A DNA stretch of 64,000 bases from an uncultured Bacilli bacterium (GTDB lineage: Bacteria; Bacillota_I; Bacilli_A; RF39; UBA660). The translations under genes were made by a program, and so were the position numbers. A model generated the notes under the pieces. The model was not told the DNA's origin and searched no databases. It worked only from the letters and a program-made list of their open reading frames with translations. Where the stretch lies: assembly GCA_934098705.1 (NCBI GenBank), contig CAKOPC010000003.1, positions 1-64,000 of the forward strand, in the 5' to 3' direction. Positions 44,044-52,842 of the stretch are shown here, piece after piece; positions within the stretch are counted from its first letter, which is position 1, and every line of letters begins with the position of its first letter.

Positions 44044-45126
44044 TTATCTCATAGAAAAACTATTATTTATAGTTAATATACTATACATAAAAAGAACATC
44101 TTGATTATTAAATTTTATATAATTATTCAAAATCCTTGAAGAAACATATCTAATATCAATAACAGTAATCTTCTTATAACCCTCTATTAACAAAGGAATT
44201 AAACTACTACCATAAGAATCACGGAAAACAATTAATTCTTTATTACTATTTGAAGTAGGATTAACAATATCAATAATAGAAGATGCTCCTGATAAATATA
44301 TATCATATTTATCTAATGATTTTAGTTTGTCATAATCATATATTTGTGTATATTTTTTAGTTTCATAATTATACACACTGCTATTAAGAGTAGATGGATT
44401 AGATATAGTTTTTATAGTATCAATATCTTTAGTTACTGATAATCTACCAGCATAACTACCTTTAAAAGTAGTAACAGTATTTATAACATTGTTATTAGTT
44501 ATATCAAAGTTCATTTGATTAGCAATAGTATTTGCAACATTAAATAAATCTTCTTGTTTCCAATGAGTATCAGTCTTATAATAATTATTAAGTGTTAATT
44601 TATCAAATATATTTATATAATTAAGACTTGTTAAATTACTTTTCATCATATCTTGTAATTTATTATAATCAAGTTTTAAATTACCTTTATTAACAAAATA
44701 ATTTTTATCAGGAATAATAGTATAATATATATTACTATTATTATTCAAATATGTATTTTTTATATAATTAATCTTATTTGTTAAATTATTAATAGAATTA
44801 GTATTTAAAGGAAATATTTCTTCAACAATATAATCATCGTACATATATAAATTATTATATTCACCTTTAGTAGATAATTCTATATCTATTTTAATTTTTC
44901 TAAAAGTATCTCTTTTAATAAACTGATCCGTAACATAGGAATCAAATTTCTTAAAATATGTACCATCAAACAAGCTTTTAGTAGTTAGTTCTGGCATAGT
45001 AGCAAGTTTTCTTCTCTCTGCTATAGAAATATCAGTATCTTTTTTTATAACATTAATCAAAAATAATGAAATTATAGTAAAAAGAAATACTAAAGTTACA
45101 ACTATATTTTTAATTTTATCGTTCAT
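44044..45126 (-). CDS. DHHW/AlgJ-like SGNH-type acetyltransferase partner
   Basis: 360 residues. One N-terminal anchor (about 9-26) carries an external SGNH/AlgX-like fold. YYKTDTHWKQED (DTHW, the DHHW-family motif) and FRDSYGSSLIPLL are visible. With MBOAT proteins these enzymes O-acetylate extracellular polysaccharide or wall polymers. It follows the MBOAT gene at 11 bp. Confidence 0.85.
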   Translation of the reverse strand: MNDKIKNIVVTLVFLFTIISLFLINVIKKDTDISIAERRKLATMPELTTKSLFDGTYFKKFDSYVTDQFIKRDTFRKIKIDIELSTKGEYNNLYMYDDYIVEEIFPLNTNSINNLTNKINYIKNTYLNNNSNIYYTIIPDKNYFVNKGNLKLDYNKLQDMMKSNLTSLNYINIFDKLTLNNYYKTDTHWKQEDLFNVANTIANQMNFDITNNNVINTVTTFKGSYAGRLSVTKDIDTIKTISNPSTLNSSVYNYETKKYTQIYDYDKLKSLDKYDIYLSGASSIIDIVNPTSNSNKELIVFRDSYGSSLIPLLIEGYKKITVIDIRYVSSRILNNYIKFNNQDVLFMYSILTINNSFSMR

Positions 45127-45137
45127 GTATAACCTCC

Positions 45138-46535
45138 TTAAAATCTAAAATATAGAAATGGATTATATGAATTGTCTATCAAATAAGAAGTAACAACAAA
45201 TAATATGATTACTATTAAAATTGGTTCTAAAATATTAATTATGTTATTTACATATTTATTTTTTCTTAACTTTTCTATTAATGTTTTAATAAAAGGAGTA
45301 GCCCCAAATAAAGCAATAATTAGTAATGGTAGATAACTCTTTAAGTAATGGAGTGTATAATCATTAATAAAAACTTCTCCATTCATACCAAATAACCCTT
45401 TAATATTAGTCAAAGCCACTTGCATATTGTCAGAATTAAATATAATAAATAATATCATAACAATAAATAATACATATATTCTTCTTATAAAAGAAGGTAA
45501 TTTTTCTATAAATTTATTAAGGAATAATTTTTCTATTATAAGAATAATTCCAAACAATAATCCCCATATTAAAAAAGTCCAATTAGCACCATGCCATATT
45601 CCAGTTAATAACCATACTATTAAAATATTTCTTATTTGTTTATATTTACCATCTCTATTACCTCCAAGTGGAATATAAACATAATCTTTAAACCATGTAC
45701 TAAGAGAAATGTGCCATCTTCTCCAAAACTCAGTTATACTTTTTGATATATATGGGTAATTAAAGTTTTCAGGGAAATTAAATCCAAATATTCTTCCAAG
45801 ACCAATAGCCATATCACTATAAGCAGAAAAATCAAAATACAACTGTAGCATATAACTTATACCAAATATCCAATAAAATATTACGGTTGTTTCATTTAGA
45901 GCGAAAGCTTTAGTACAAAGTTCTCCCAAAGCATTTGCTATTAATACTTTTTTAGCAAGTCCAATAGAAAATCTTCTAATACCATATGCAAAATTATTAA
46001 AACTATGTACTCTATCATCTAATTCTTTTTCTACTGTTTGATATCTAACAATAGGTCCTGCGACTAACTGTGGAAATAAAGATACATAAGTGGCTAAATT
46101 TATAATGTTTTTTTGAACTTTAACTTTTCCATTATATACATCAATAACATAACTTATAATTTGAAATGTATAAAATGATATTCCTATTGGTAATGCAATA
46201 TTTAATAATTTAATATTAGCATTAGATATATCATTAATTGTTTGTATAATAAAATCAGTATATTTAAATATTATTAATAAAAATACATGTATAAATAAAG
46301 TTGTTATTAATATATTTTTACTTTGATTTTTATATTTATCAATTAAAATAGCTCCTATATAAGCAATAATAATTTCTGCAATCATTAAAAAAACATATTT
46401 AGGTTCTCCGTAAAAATAAAATAATAAAGATGCAATTAATAAAATAATATTTTTATATTTTTTAGGTGTTATAAAATATATAATTATTAATGCTGGTAAA
46501 AAATAATATAAAAAACTAATACTAGTAAATAACAT
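45138..46535 (-). CDS. MBOAT-family O-acyltransferase (AlgI/DltB-like)
   Basis: 465 residues with about 11 spans. Family blocks FYFYGEPKY, ISFYTFQIISYVIDVY, FWRRWHISLSTWFKDYVYIPLGGNR and the catalytic His in GIWHGANW are intact. It passes acetyl groups across the membrane to a partner (here the DHHW protein). AAAGGAGG precedes the ATG. It is preceded by a terminator-like hairpin, so its expression relative to the DUF4358 gene may be attenuated. Confidence 0.92.
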   Translation of the reverse strand: MLFTSISFLYYFLPALIIIYFITPKKYKNIILLIASLLFYFYGEPKYVFLMIAEIIIAYIGAILIDKYKNQSKNILITTLFIHVFLLIIFKYTDFIIQTINDISNANIKLLNIALPIGISFYTFQIISYVIDVYNGKVKVQKNIINLATYVSLFPQLVAGPIVRYQTVEKELDDRVHSFNNFAYGIRRFSIGLAKKVLIANALGELCTKAFALNETTVIFYWIFGISYMLQLYFDFSAYSDMAIGLGRIFGFNFPENFNYPYISKSITEFWRRWHISLSTWFKDYVYIPLGGNRDGKYKQIRNILIVWLLTGIWHGANWTFLIWGLLFGIILIIEKLFLNKFIEKLPSFIRRIYVLFIVMILFIIFNSDNMQVALTNIKGLFGMNGEVFINDYTLHYLKSYLPLLIIALFGATPFIKTLIEKLRKNKYVNNIINILEPILIVIILFVVTSYLIDNSYNPFLYFRF

Positions 46536-46547
46536 TTTATCCTCCTT

Positions 46548-46572
46548 TAAAAAGGCACCTTAAAAGGTGCTT
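46548..46572 (-). terminator. Intra-operon terminator/attenuator
   Basis: Minus strand GCACC-TTTTAA-GGTGC followed by CTTTTTA, between the DUF4358 and MBOAT genes. Confidence 0.65.
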
Positions 46573-46574
46573 CA

Positions 46575-47153
46575 TTATTCTTCTGCTGGCATTTCTGGTG
46601 GAAGTTCTATATTTTCTTCGTTATTTGATTTTTCTAATTCTTTTCCAATATTATTATTTACATATTTCTTAAAATCATTATATACTGCTTTAGCAATATC
46701 TTTATCAGCCATTACAGAGAATATTATATTACCACTATTAGTGATATATAATTGTTCTGCAGAAACACAAATCCATCGTCTCATATCAATATTATCTAGC
46801 ATCTCTTGTTTAATTTTTTCTACATCAGCACTCTCTTTAACCTTAACAATAGCAACTGAATAAGCTTGTGCTGTTATCAATGGTACTGATACAACAATTG
46901 ATTCGATACCATCATTTGTTTTTAAACCAGTATAACTATTAACTTCATCAATATTCTTTATATCTACTTTCATAGTTTCAAGTTCAGGTAAAATATCTTT
47001 GTTATTTTTATTTATAGTATTAATAATGTTATTAATGTTTTTTGGTGTATTACCACCGCCTTTATTTCCGCCACTTGATACTAGTATGATTATTATAAAT
47101 GATATAACTGCTAATAATATCAAACCTATTATAAAAATATTTTGTTTTTTCAT
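46575..47153 (-). CDS. DUF4358-family membrane-anchored protein
   Basis: 192 residues. An N-terminal anchor (about 7-27), a Gly/Asn-rich linker, then the DUF4358 domain (MKVDIKNIDEVNSYTGL, VKESADVEKIKQEMLDNID, WICVSAEQLYI). The C-terminus is acidic and Pro-rich. DUF4358 proteins commonly accompany MBOAT/DHHW acetylation genes, as here. First gene of the operon, with a palindrome-type promoter. Confidence 0.8.
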   Translation of the reverse strand: MKKQNIFIIGLILLAVISFIIIILVSSGGNKGGGNTPKNINNIINTINKNNKDILPELETMKVDIKNIDEVNSYTGLKTNDGIESIVVSVPLITAQAYSVAIVKVKESADVEKIKQEMLDNIDMRRWICVSAEQLYITNSGNIIFSVMADKDIAKAVYNDFKKYVNNNIGKELEKSNNEENIELPPEMPAEE

Positions 47154-47176
47154 TTCTTTCTCCTCTCCATATTTAA

Positions 47177-47205
47177 ATTATATCATACTTTTACCGAAAT
47201 CAGTA
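47177..47205 (-). promoter_or_regulatory. Operator-promoter of the DUF4358-MBOAT-DHHW operon
   Basis: Minus strand: TACTGATTTCGGTA (47205-47192), 9-bp gap, TATGA-TATAAT (47182-47177). The downstream part AAAGTATGATATAATT is identical to the fibre-gene promoter. Confidence 0.7.
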
Positions 47206-47296
47206 AAAAAATTATTACGTTTTACAAAAATTAAATTTCAACTATTTAAAAAGTAACCATTTCTGATTTACTTTTATAAATTATAAATATTTATTA

Positions 47297-47944
47297 CTAT
47301 TTTGTATCAATTAATAATGCTTTTGGACTTTTCTTTAAATTGCTTGATGAAGATATTAGTAAAGAAATTATAAGAACTATTGACATAAATAAAACCACAT
47401 ATATCATTAATTTTGGAGATATATTAATTTCTAAACTTGTTAGTGTTTTATTAAATCCATCTACTTCAGCTCCCCCTCCAAGTTGGCTAGATGCTCCTTG
47501 TTTAGCAATTTGTTTTGCTATAGTACCAGTGACTTTATTTAATATATTATTTCCAATCATACTCGCTGTATAAACCGCTAGAAAGTATGATCCTATAAAT
47601 GCTGGGATTGATATAAATACTAATTCAATAACAAACTGCCCGAATATTTTAGCTTTTGAAATTCCTAAGGAAAGTAAAATTGCAATTTCTTTTTTCCTAG
47701 CATTCATCCATAAAAACAAAAGTAATGAAACTGTAATACCTGCAAATAATAATGATCCTGCAAATAATTTGTTAGCTATTTTATATATACCTGATATTGA
47801 CTGTTGTAGTGCTGGGTAATTATTTGAACTTTTAATCAAATTATATTGTTTCCAATCTATATCGAGTTTTTCAATATTTTTAATGACTTTATCTAAATTT
47901 TTATCACCTTTTACAAAAAATGTTGCATATTTAGGATTTTTTAT
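47297..47944 (-). pseudogene. 5'-truncated FtsX-like ABC transporter permease
   Basis: The frame runs from just after a stop (47945-47947) to 47297, 216 codons without a proper start (the only start-like codon is TTG 47839). It encodes the last external segment (YATFFVKGDKNL) and the C-terminal four-span FtsX core (LLFLWMNARKKEIAILLSLGISKAKI). Full permeases exceed 400 residues, and no ATPase gene is present, so this is a remnant. Confidence 0.7.
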
Positions 47945-47972
47945 CTAAAAATCACATAACTTCAATAAATTA

Positions 47973-48241
47973 TTATATTAGTCCTTTTTCATAGTAATTA
48001 ACAAGTGCTTTTTCATCAGATGAGTAATATTCATATTCTGTTTTTATATATTTTGTAAATCCCAATTTAAAATATATCTGTATATTTCTTATTTCACATG
48101 GTTCAACTAATGGCAAATAATTAAAGCACCTTTTTTTTAAATCATTTTCCATAATTCTGAATTATTATGTTTTAAAATCTCTTCATCCCATTTTTTTATA
48201 ATTAGTTTTTTAGTAGCTATAACACATTCATAATTTGTCAT
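47973..48241 (-). pseudogene. Frameshifted, internally deleted acetyltransferase-like gene
   Basis: ATG 48241 (GAGGTG upstream) reads MTNYECVIATKKLI to a stop near 48145. Restoring one A in the A-run near 48150 joins it to a frame ending at 47973 that contains RNIQIYFKLGFTKYIKTEYEYY. The start resembles small GNAT proteins and the end has the KLGF block, but the catalytic middle is missing. One-base deletion plus internal deletion. Confidence 0.55.
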
Positions 48242-48263
48242 TCCACTCACCTCATTAAACGTT

Positions 48264-48827
48264 TCAATTAACAAAAGTACAGTTATGAATAACCTTTGTT
48301 ATTTCAAAAAAAAGATTTGTACTTTTTTCAACTTTTATGGTATTTATTTTTAGAGTATTAGCACTTTTAATATTATCAATATTATCATCAATAAACAATA
48401 ATTCTCTTGGTGTAATATTATACCGATTTAATATGTATTCGTAAAAATCTGCATTTGGTTTAATCTTATTAATTTCTGCAGATATTATTATGTCATCCAA
48501 ATAAGTAGCGCCAAAATTATCTATAATAAACTTTTTAACAAATGATAAATGATTTGTAGCTACAATTATTTTTATATTTTTATATCTTCTTTTTATTTTT
48601 TCAAATAGATGTTTATCTCTTATTTTATATATTTTATTAATCAAAAGCTCTGTTATGTTAATGATATCAGATGTATCTTTTATTAAACTATTTGCTTTAA
48701 TCAAATAATCAGAATCATTTATATTTGGACCAAACATTCTCTCCAATTGTACTTCTATATCAGATAACTCAACATCTTTTTCATTAACAAGAACACCAAC
48801 AAAATCAAATGCAATTATTTTTATCAT
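48264..48827 (-). CDS. HAD-superfamily hydrolase
   Basis: 187 residues. Motif I is FDFVGVLV (the second catalytic Asp is replaced by Val, as in some HAD branches with DxG/V), motif II VATNH, motif III Lys in KIKPNADFY, motif IV FIDDNIDN. The small helical cap lies between. It is probably a sugar-phosphate or nucleotide phosphatase; loss of the acid/base Asp may reduce phosphatase activity. Located in the decayed zone but itself intact. Confidence 0.8.
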   Translation of the reverse strand: MIKIIAFDFVGVLVNEKDVELSDIEVQLERMFGPNINDSDYLIKANSLIKDTSDIINITELLINKIYKIRDKHLFEKIKRRYKNIKIIVATNHLSFVKKFIIDNFGATYLDDIIISAEINKIKPNADFYEYILNRYNITPRELLFIDDNIDNIKSANTLKINTIKVEKSTNLFFEITKVIHNCTFVN

Positions 48828-48874
48828 ATTTTCTCCTATACTAAATTACTTTTTTAATAATTGATATTTTCAAC

Positions 48875-49411
48875 TTAATAAATATTATATTCCCAACCTG
48901 GTTGCCAATCGCCAATTTTTCTCCAATCATTTTTATTTGCTTCTTCCCAACTTATATTTTTAGTTATAACTTCAAACGCTAATTGTGGAGCTCTATGTGC
49001 AACGATACCGATAGTTTTTCCTTTATAATCTCTTAAAATATCATCAATTAAACTTTTAATTCTCTTTTCAAGATCTTTAAGAGATTCTCCATTTGGAAAT
49101 GGTTCGTTAACATGTTTTTCATATACAATAAGATTTTTATCTTTACCATCTAAATCACCATAATTACATTTCCTTAATCTTTTATCTTGAATTTTTGGTA
49201 CATTTGGGAAAGCGATATTTGCACTTTCTATTGTTCTAACTAAATCAGAAGTAAAAAGTACATCAAACTTAATTTTTGAATTAATTTTTCCCAGATTTGC
49301 TGCCTGTTCTCTACCTAAATCATTTAACTCTACTTGCTTCCAACCAGAGCATTTTTTATTAGCATTATCATAAGTTGTTCCATGTACAAAATAGATAAGA
49401 TTTGTTTTCAT
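48875..49411 (-). CDS. Histidine phosphatase-superfamily protein with altered RHG motif
   Basis: 178 residues. The fold is recognisable: IYFVHGTTYDN at the N-terminus, GREQAANLG, FTSDLVRTIESA, GDLDGK, FPNGESLKDLEKR, and the second His in IVAHRAPQ. The canonical RHG is VHG: the phosphate-binding Arg next to the nucleophilic His is absent, although other catalytic elements remain. The gene is intact, with GGAGGTG upstream. Confidence 0.85.
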   Translation of the reverse strand: MKTNLIYFVHGTTYDNANKKCSGWKQVELNDLGREQAANLGKINSKIKFDVLFTSDLVRTIESANIAFPNVPKIQDKRLRKCNYGDLDGKDKNLIVYEKHVNEPFPNGESLKDLEKRIKSLIDDILRDYKGKTIGIVAHRAPQLAFEVITKNISWEEANKNDWRKIGDWQPGWEYNIY

Positions 49412-49538
49412 TATATTACACCTCCATTTTTACAATAATAATATTTTAATACTTTGCTTTGTTAATATTAATTATATCATATTTTCATTTTTCTTTAAAT
49501 ATTAACCAACATGTTAGCTCATTTTAAACAAAAAATAT

Positions 49539-49784
49539 TTATTTTAATTCAAAAATTGATTTCAACACATTATAAATTACATCTACTACTATTGAATTTC
49601 CAGCCTGGTGATATAAATAAGTTTCTGCACATACCCTTTTTGCTCTATTATATTCTTCATCACTAAACCTTATAAGTCTCCAAGCCTCTTTGGATGTTAA
49701 TTTCCTAATTATACAAATAAAAATGGAAATTTTAAAGTACAATTTCTTAGACTTTATATCTTTGACAGAATTAATGAAAAACAT
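49539..49784 (-). pseudogene. DNA cytosine-5 methyltransferase (Dcm) C-terminal fragment
   Basis: 81 codons. Residues from about 27 on (LTSKEAWRLIRFSDEEYNRA, then QAGNSIVVDVIYNV) are the conserved C-terminal motif IX/X end of C5 methylases. The catalytic PCQ and ENV motifs and the rest of the enzyme are gone, and the first 26 residues do not fit the family. A remnant lying just outside the left end of the integrated element. Confidence 0.75.
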
Positions 49785-49831
49785 AAATTTTCATTAGATT
49801 TGTCAAAAAATATTAACTTATTTTAAATTTG

Positions 49832-49852
49832 CGTACCTAAAAGTGTACCTAA
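49832..49852 (+). repeat. Arm-type direct repeat, outer left copy
   Basis: CGTACCTAAAAGTGTACCTAA, a diverged copy of the 20-bp tandem repeat at 50025-50044 and 63490-63509. Confidence 0.5.
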
Positions 49853-50024
49853 AATTACTTAATAGTTCTAAAATTCTTTAATATAAACAAAAATGAGAGC
49901 TTTCGCTCTCTTCAGAGGGCTCGCCCTTTTATTCTTTGTATGTGTTAATTCCTTTTAATTTCGGCCTTTTATGGTCTTTTTGTTTTAGCAACAACCTTAT
50001 TAATTTGGTATTTATTAGTGTGTT

Positions 50025-50044
50025 GGTACCTAAATGGTACCTAA
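50025..50044 (+). repeat. Arm-type direct repeat, left
   Basis: GGTACCTAAATGGTACCTAA, two GGTACCTAA units 11 bp apart; 19 of 20 bases match the copy at 63490-63509 near the other end of the element. It fits arm sites for a tyrosine integrase N-terminal domain (inference). Confidence 0.6.
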
Positions 50045-50084
50045 AATCACAATAATTGTAATTAGATAATGATATTAAAAATTT

Positions 50085-51797
50085 CTAATCCCAAGTATTA
50101 TTTTTCATACAAAAATCACATGAATCATCCAAAAATATATTTGAATTATCTGTCGCAAAATTATTTGATAATCCCGTCATTAACAAGCCACATCCAAATA
50201 ATTCTAAAGGATCATTGCCAATTATTTTAATTGTTTTATCATAATCCCAATATAAATCAGTAGAATCAGCAAATAAATAACAATATTTGTAATCATTTTT
50301 TTTAAATTCTTCGTACTTTTTCTTTCCCTTAATTTTATAGTTTCCTCTTTCTCCAAAGAATTTATTAATATATGCTTGTCCATAAAAGAATGATTCTAAT
50401 TCTTTTTCATTAGGAATACATCTTTCTTCATTAAAAATTATTTCAACAATTCTTTTACAATTTATTACTGATATATTGCAATTATTATGTAGCCTTTTTA
50501 TTAATGCTTTCTTAATTGAATCAATACTATTTCCTGCTATTAACACTTCAGCATCTCTTACATTAAATTTATCATTTATTAATCTTAAATAGCCATCATA
50601 ATAATGGTATTTTTTATTATTAAATCCATTGGCTTCGAAAATACTACCGTTTTCTCCATAGAAGCAGTTATAAATACCATCTTTATATTTCATTAAAAAT
50701 TCATGATTAGGATCTTCAACTTTAATTATATTATTCAATACTCTATATAAATCTTTAAGTAAGCCATCTTGCTCAATGGCATATGAGTAATCTAAATCAT
50801 TTTGATAAATTTTATGTGCTGGCTCTGTTCTAAGTTTTCTAATTTGATTGAGTTTTTCATAAGACATCATATTAAATAAGTCATATTGACCAAAATATGT
50901 TTTAAATAATCTTAAACCCCTGAACTCTTCTTTTTTTAGATCCTCTAAAGTAAACTCGTTATTATTTTTCATAGTTTCATATTCTTCTCTTATTTTCTTT
51001 TTTAAATCTTTTCCATTAATATTATCTAAAAAGATTTTTGCTAATTCCATCATAAAATTAAATCTATTCATTTTTGTGGGATAAAATAATGGCATGTAAA
51101 ATTGTAATTCAGAAGCATCATATTCATTATTAAACAACTTAAAATTATATTTACTTTCAAATATATAATTAACTATTCTGATTCCCTCTAAAAGAACATC
51201 ATAAATACTTTCTTCATCTATATCTAAGAACTCTCCCAAAAATAAGTTTTTAATATTGTATGAATGCATTTCATATCTTCTACCATCATCTTCAATCATA
51301 AATGGTTGTAATATTAACTGGGATTGTTCAGACAAATCTATCAAATCAACCATTAACATACCAATAACAATTTTATTTTCTTCTAAATCATGACATAAAC
51401 ATAAATCTTTTATATATACATCTAATTTAGAATTTTCTGTTGAACAAACGTATCCTCTATAACCACTCCAATGAAAATGGAATTTAGGATTATTCAAAAA
51501 CAAATGCATAATTTCCTCATCGAAATATATAATATTCAATGCAAAATAATCTTTAATTAACTCTTTTTCAAAACGATTTAACCCTATTCTTTCAATTTCT
51601 TTTTTATAATTTTTATAAAATTTTTTATCTAAGAAATAATAATCAGGTAATTCTTTATTTGTATATATGTATTTATACTTTAAAAGATAATTCTTTATAT
51701 TTTCACTAACATTTAATCTGCATGCAAATCCACGGCCGTCAATAAAATTCTTACAAACAGCTAAAACCTGTTCATTATCTAATCTCTGCATTTTCAT
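50085..51797 (-). CDS. Unrecognised large protein with HEPN-like R-x4-H motif (candidate defence protein)
   Basis: 570 residues, soluble, no signal or P-loop. I do not recognise the family. Residues about 312-360 are helical and contain IRKLRTEPAHKIY, giving R323-x4-H328, the R(x4-6)H motif of HEPN ribonucleases, in the usual IRxxRxxPAH setting. The N-terminal half is Tyr/Phe-rich with HFHWSGYRGYV and CLCHDLEENKIVIGMLMVD. The C-terminal third has Cys (CDFC) near its end. It follows the methyltransferase with a terminator between them. Cargo position and motif suggest RNA-targeting defence; this is inference. Confidence 0.6.
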   Translation of the reverse strand: MKMQRLDNEQVLAVCKNFIDGRGFACRLNVSENIKNYLLKYKYIYTNKELPDYYFLDKKFYKNYKKEIERIGLNRFEKELIKDYFALNIIYFDEEIMHLFLNNPKFHFHWSGYRGYVCSTENSKLDVYIKDLCLCHDLEENKIVIGMLMVDLIDLSEQSQLILQPFMIEDDGRRYEMHSYNIKNLFLGEFLDIDEESIYDVLLEGIRIVNYIFESKYNFKLFNNEYDASELQFYMPLFYPTKMNRFNFMMELAKIFLDNINGKDLKKKIREEYETMKNNNEFTLEDLKKEEFRGLRLFKTYFGQYDLFNMMSYEKLNQIRKLRTEPAHKIYQNDLDYSYAIEQDGLLKDLYRVLNNIIKVEDPNHEFLMKYKDGIYNCFYGENGSIFEANGFNNKKYHYYDGYLRLINDKFNVRDAEVLIAGNSIDSIKKALIKRLHNNCNISVINCKRIVEIIFNEERCIPNEKELESFFYGQAYINKFFGERGNYKIKGKKKYEEFKKNDYKYCYLFADSTDLYWDYDKTIKIIGNDPLELFGCGLLMTGLSNNFATDNSNIFLDDSCDFCMKNNTWD

Positions 51798-51870
51798 ATT
51801 ATTCCCCCTTAACTTATTATTTGATTATACCATATATTCCAATTTATTTTTTTACAAAACAATTAGAAAT

Positions 51871-51896
51871 TAAAAAAAGCCACTTTATTAGGTGGC
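51871..51896 (-). terminator. Terminator after the methyltransferase
   Basis: Minus strand GCCAC-CTAATAAA-GTGGC followed by T7. Confidence 0.9.
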
Positions 51897-51897
51897 A

Positions 51898-52842
51898 TCA
51901 TTTATTATCAAGGCTATTAACATCTTCAAAAAATTCATTAATTGTTTTTACTCTATTGTATTCTTTCTTCAAATTGGTTTGAGACATATTTTCAAGATGT
52001 TTTTTAAAATAAACTTGAGATTGCTTATCATTATCTATCATTATGCAATGTCTTCCCTCTTCTATACAAATTCTTCCTGTAGTTCCACTTCCAGCGAAAA
52101 AATCTAAAACTACTGCTCCTGGATATGATAATGATTTAACAAATCTTCGTATTATTTCAAGTGGCTTTTGAGTAGGATGCCCAACTCTCTCCAATGAATT
52201 ACCATTTAGTCTTCCAATTTCCCATACATTAGTTGGATTCTTACCTTTTATAACATTTTCAGGAATCAATCTTTTATCTTTCAATGCATTTTTTAGTTCT
52301 TCAGGAGAATATTTTACTCTTACTGAATCTAAATCAAAATAATATTTATCAGTTTTTACCAACCATATTACTTCTTCATGCCTATTTGCAAAATACCTAT
52401 GAGCAGACATACCATTCTTATAATACCATATAATTGTATTTACTAATTTCCATTTTGTGTTATGCCTGCAATGATATATTATTTCAGTTAAATCTCCACT
52501 TCTTTCATTTCTAAATTGTGTTCCACCAAAGATAACCAAACTACCACTTTTTGATAAAACCCTATATGCTTCATCCAACCAAGTTCCAGCCCATTCCATA
52601 TAATTCTCATATGTATCCCAATCTGCTAAATCAAGATTATATGGTGGATCAATCAAGATTAACTGAATTGACTCATCAGGAATCTTTTTTAATGCTTTAA
52701 CACAATCTTCATTAAATAGCAAAGATATTGATTTTTCTGGCATTTTAAAATCTACACTTGTTTTATTTTTTAAATTATCTTTATTTTTCTTCAAAATTGA
52801 TCTTAGTGCAGAGTTATTATGTGATTTATTATGTATAGCCAT
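51898..52842 (-). CDS. DNA adenine-N6/cytosine-N4 methyltransferase, beta class
   Basis: 314 residues. Catalytic motif IV DPPY (65-68) precedes the AdoMet-binding motif FFAGSGTTG (about 258-266), the order of beta-class amino-methyltransferases. WRLVNTIIWYYKNGM and VGHPTQKPLEIIRRF are also conserved. Starts immediately after the TAA of the helicase-nuclease gene, so the two are a restriction-modification pair. Recognition sequence unknown; no separate specificity subunit. Confidence 0.9.
   Translation of the reverse strand: MAIHNKSHNNSALRSILKKNKDNLKNKTSVDFKMPEKSISLLFNEDCVKALKKIPDESIQLILIDPPYNLDLADWDTYENYMEWAGTWLDEAYRVLSKSGSLVIFGGTQFRNERSGDLTEIIYHCRHNTKWKLVNTIIWYYKNGMSAHRYFANRHEEVIWLVKTDKYYFDLDSVRVKYSPEELKNALKDKRLIPENVIKGKNPTNVWEIGRLNGNSLERVGHPTQKPLEIIRRFVKSLSYPGAVVLDFFAGSGTTGRICIEEGRHCIMIDNDKQSQVYFKKHLENMSQTNLKKEYNRVKTINEFFEDVNSLDNK

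Larger units (their letters stand above)
49785..50084. other. Left boundary region of the integrated element
   Basis: Non-coding. It holds tandem GTACCTAA repeats (49832-49852), a GAGAGC/GCTCTC hairpin with ATTTTTG on the minus strand (49888-49917), and a second tandem repeat GGTACCTAAATGGTACCTAA (50025-50044). Equivalent sequences occur at the right end (63490-63509 and 63559-63600). Confidence 0.6.
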
